Shown here piece after piece: positions 6,609-7,456 of a stretch of 7,456 nucleotides of DNA. The position numbers and the translations under genes were made by a program. The notes under the pieces are model-generated. The model ran no database searches. It was not told where the DNA came from and saw only the letters and a list, made by a program, of their open reading frames with translations. The DNA lies in the NCBI GenBank assembly GCA_029261305.1, contig JAJDBO010000343.1, forward strand, positions 1 through 7,456. Direction: 5' to 3'. This DNA comes from Nitrospirales bacterium (GTDB taxonomy: Bacteria; Nitrospirota; Nitrospiria; Nitrospirales; UBA8639). Each line of letters begins with the position of its first letter. The stretch's first letter is position 1.

Positions 6609-7456
6609 ATGAAACGTGTCACATGTACAGCTGTCATCGCTATGGTCGCAGTATTTTCTATGGGATTAGGAATGGTGCCTGGGGCTGAAGCGAATTGGTG
6701 GAAAAAACGCTCACGCATTGGCATCGACAAGGTCATCACAGGTTCAGACCTCAACAACAAATCAAACCCTACCGTCCAGCCACAAGATCCCGCTCAATCT
6801 GGTGGAGGTCGTGATCAAACCCAACAATTTGGAGACATCCTGGCAGGCAGTTGGAAAGATGATCTCCTCATCGGCCGGTTGGGTACGGATATCATGTTTG
6901 GCAAAAATGGTAATGACATCTTGATTGGCGGCACCGAGGACTTTAATCCGTTCAACCGGGATCGAGCCTTTGGTGGGCGGGGCAAGGACATCTTCATGTG
7001 GGCGCCAGGAGATGGTTCGGACTTCTTTAATGGAGGTCGCGGCTATGATGTATTGATGTTGGGATTAATTGGGGAAATCGTAGATGGGAACGTCCAATTC
7101 AAAGTCAGCCCTCCCGGAACAGATGGTTCTCAAGACTCAGATAAAATCTTCCTCAGCCCTTATACTAAGCTCCCAGTGATGGACCTCACCAATTCCCCAG
7201 GCTTTTGCGAAGTCATCGACAAGTCGAATGCTGAAGGAGGAAAAGCGGCACTTGATGCTCTTGGGTTAGACCACTTGGTCAAATTTTTCATTCGAGCTGT
7301 GGCCAACAACGGGTCAGGGGACGACAATGGGTTGCGAGTCACCATTCATTTAAAAGATGTGGAATTTTTAGTCTGCACCAATCGTGATGGCGGCTCAGTG
7401 GAAATACAAGATTTACGCTATACACCTCCTCGACAAATTGATATCGAGGACATTCC
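6609..7456 (+). CDS. Sec-exported RTX-type calcium-binding repeat protein, 3' truncated by the window
   Basis: The frame is open from ATG 6609 to the window edge (282 codons, no stop). A classic signal peptide is visible: MKRVTCTAV, a hydrophobic core to about residue 23, and AEA before N29 as the cleavage site. A polar, glycine- and glutamine-rich linker (about 44-74) follows. Hemolysin-type nonapeptides of the GGxGxDxUx kind are at GRLGTDIMF (89-97), GKNGNDILI (98-106), GGRGKDIFM (122-130) and GGRGYDVLM (142-150), with degenerate units between them. They should form a Ca2+-binding beta-roll. The part after about 160 has no motif I recognise; it has lone cysteines at 200 and 256 and a strand-rich stretch (LRVTIHLKDVEFLVCT). 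RTX proteins normally leave by a type I system using a C-terminal signal, so a Sec signal peptide is unusual. Function is unknown. Its position after the sigma/anti-sigma/protease unit makes it a candidate regulon member or protease substrate. Confidence 0.88.
   Translation, partial: MKRVTCTAVIAMVAVFSMGLGMVPGAEANWWKKRSRIGIDKVITGSDLNNKSNPTVQPQDPAQSGGGRDQTQQFGDILAGSWKDDLLIGRLGTDIMFGKNGNDILIGGTEDFNPFNRDRAFGGRGKDIFMWAPGDGSDFFNGGRGYDVLMLGLIGEIVDGNVQFKVSPPGTDGSQDSDKIFLSPYTKLPVMDLTNSPGFCEVIDKSNAEGGKAALDALGLDHLVKFFIRAVANNGSGDDNGLRVTIHLKDVEFLVCTNRDGGSVEIQDLRYTPPRQIDIEDI
6831..7058 (+). repeat. RTX nonapeptide repeat block (protein level)
   Basis: Residues 75-150 of the RTX-like protein hold four clear G-x-x-G-x-D-hydrophobic nonapeptides and at least two degenerate ones (GSWKDDLLI at 80-88; GDGSDFF at 134-140). 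An insertion of six residues breaks the register at 107-121 (GGTEDFNPFNRDRAF). The block is short compared with large RTX toxins, so it probably forms one small beta-roll. Confidence 0.75.

Noticed and set aside
6296..6760. A 154-codon minus-strand open frame covering the whole gap between the protease and the RTX-like gene
   Set aside because: It is antisense to the well-supported start, ribosome site and signal peptide of the RTX-like gene, its product is Arg/Cys/Met-rich with no recognisable family, and nothing suggests an own ribosome site. Worth reconsidering only if homologues turn up.

Overview
The window carries bacterial chromosomal DNA with tightly packed genes and a base composition near one half G+C by eye. 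The envelope-directed gene products (Sec signal peptides, a membrane-spanning anti-sigma factor) suggest a Gram-negative organism. The gene set and protein style are compatible with Nitrospirota (for example a marine Nitrospira-like lineage), but that assignment is only an impression; a marker search is needed to fix it. No tRNA, rRNA, CRISPR array, insertion sequence or phage gene was found.

Left part (1-3632): the 3' tail of a plus-strand gene, possibly a dTDP-4-dehydrorhamnose-reductase-like protein, runs into and overlaps by 23 nt the end of a minus-strand housekeeping cluster. That cluster reads purH -> purD -> tsaC/sua5-like, with gaps of 6 and 26 nt, so it is probably one operon. PurH makes the last two steps of IMP synthesis, PurD makes glycinamide ribonucleotide early in the same pathway, and the third gene makes the threonylcarbamoyl-adenylate used for the t6A modification of ANN-decoding tRNAs.

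Middle (3633-3804): a 172-nt divergent intergenic region separates purH from a plus-strand regulatory and envelope cluster, and should hold promoters for both directions.

Right part (3805-7456): a compact three-gene unit encodes an ECF sigma factor, a single-pass zinc-binding (ZAS) anti-sigma factor, and an exported subtilisin-family (S8) serine protease, with gaps of 14 and 24 nt. After a 309-nt non-coding gap comes a fourth plus-strand gene, with a strong ribosome binding site, that runs off the window. It encodes a Sec-exported protein with RTX-type calcium-binding nonapeptide repeats.

The most interesting point is that the extracytoplasmic domain of the anti-sigma factor has the same apparent beta-alpha-beta-alpha-beta layout, and a similar DG-x-G turn followed by a hydrophobic strand, as the prodomain of the protease encoded next to it. 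This suggests a signalling circuit in which the protease recognises a prodomain-like sensor on the anti-sigma factor and so controls the sigma factor. The downstream RTX-like protein is a possible target or substrate. The circuit is inference; the gene order and domain composition are seen directly.
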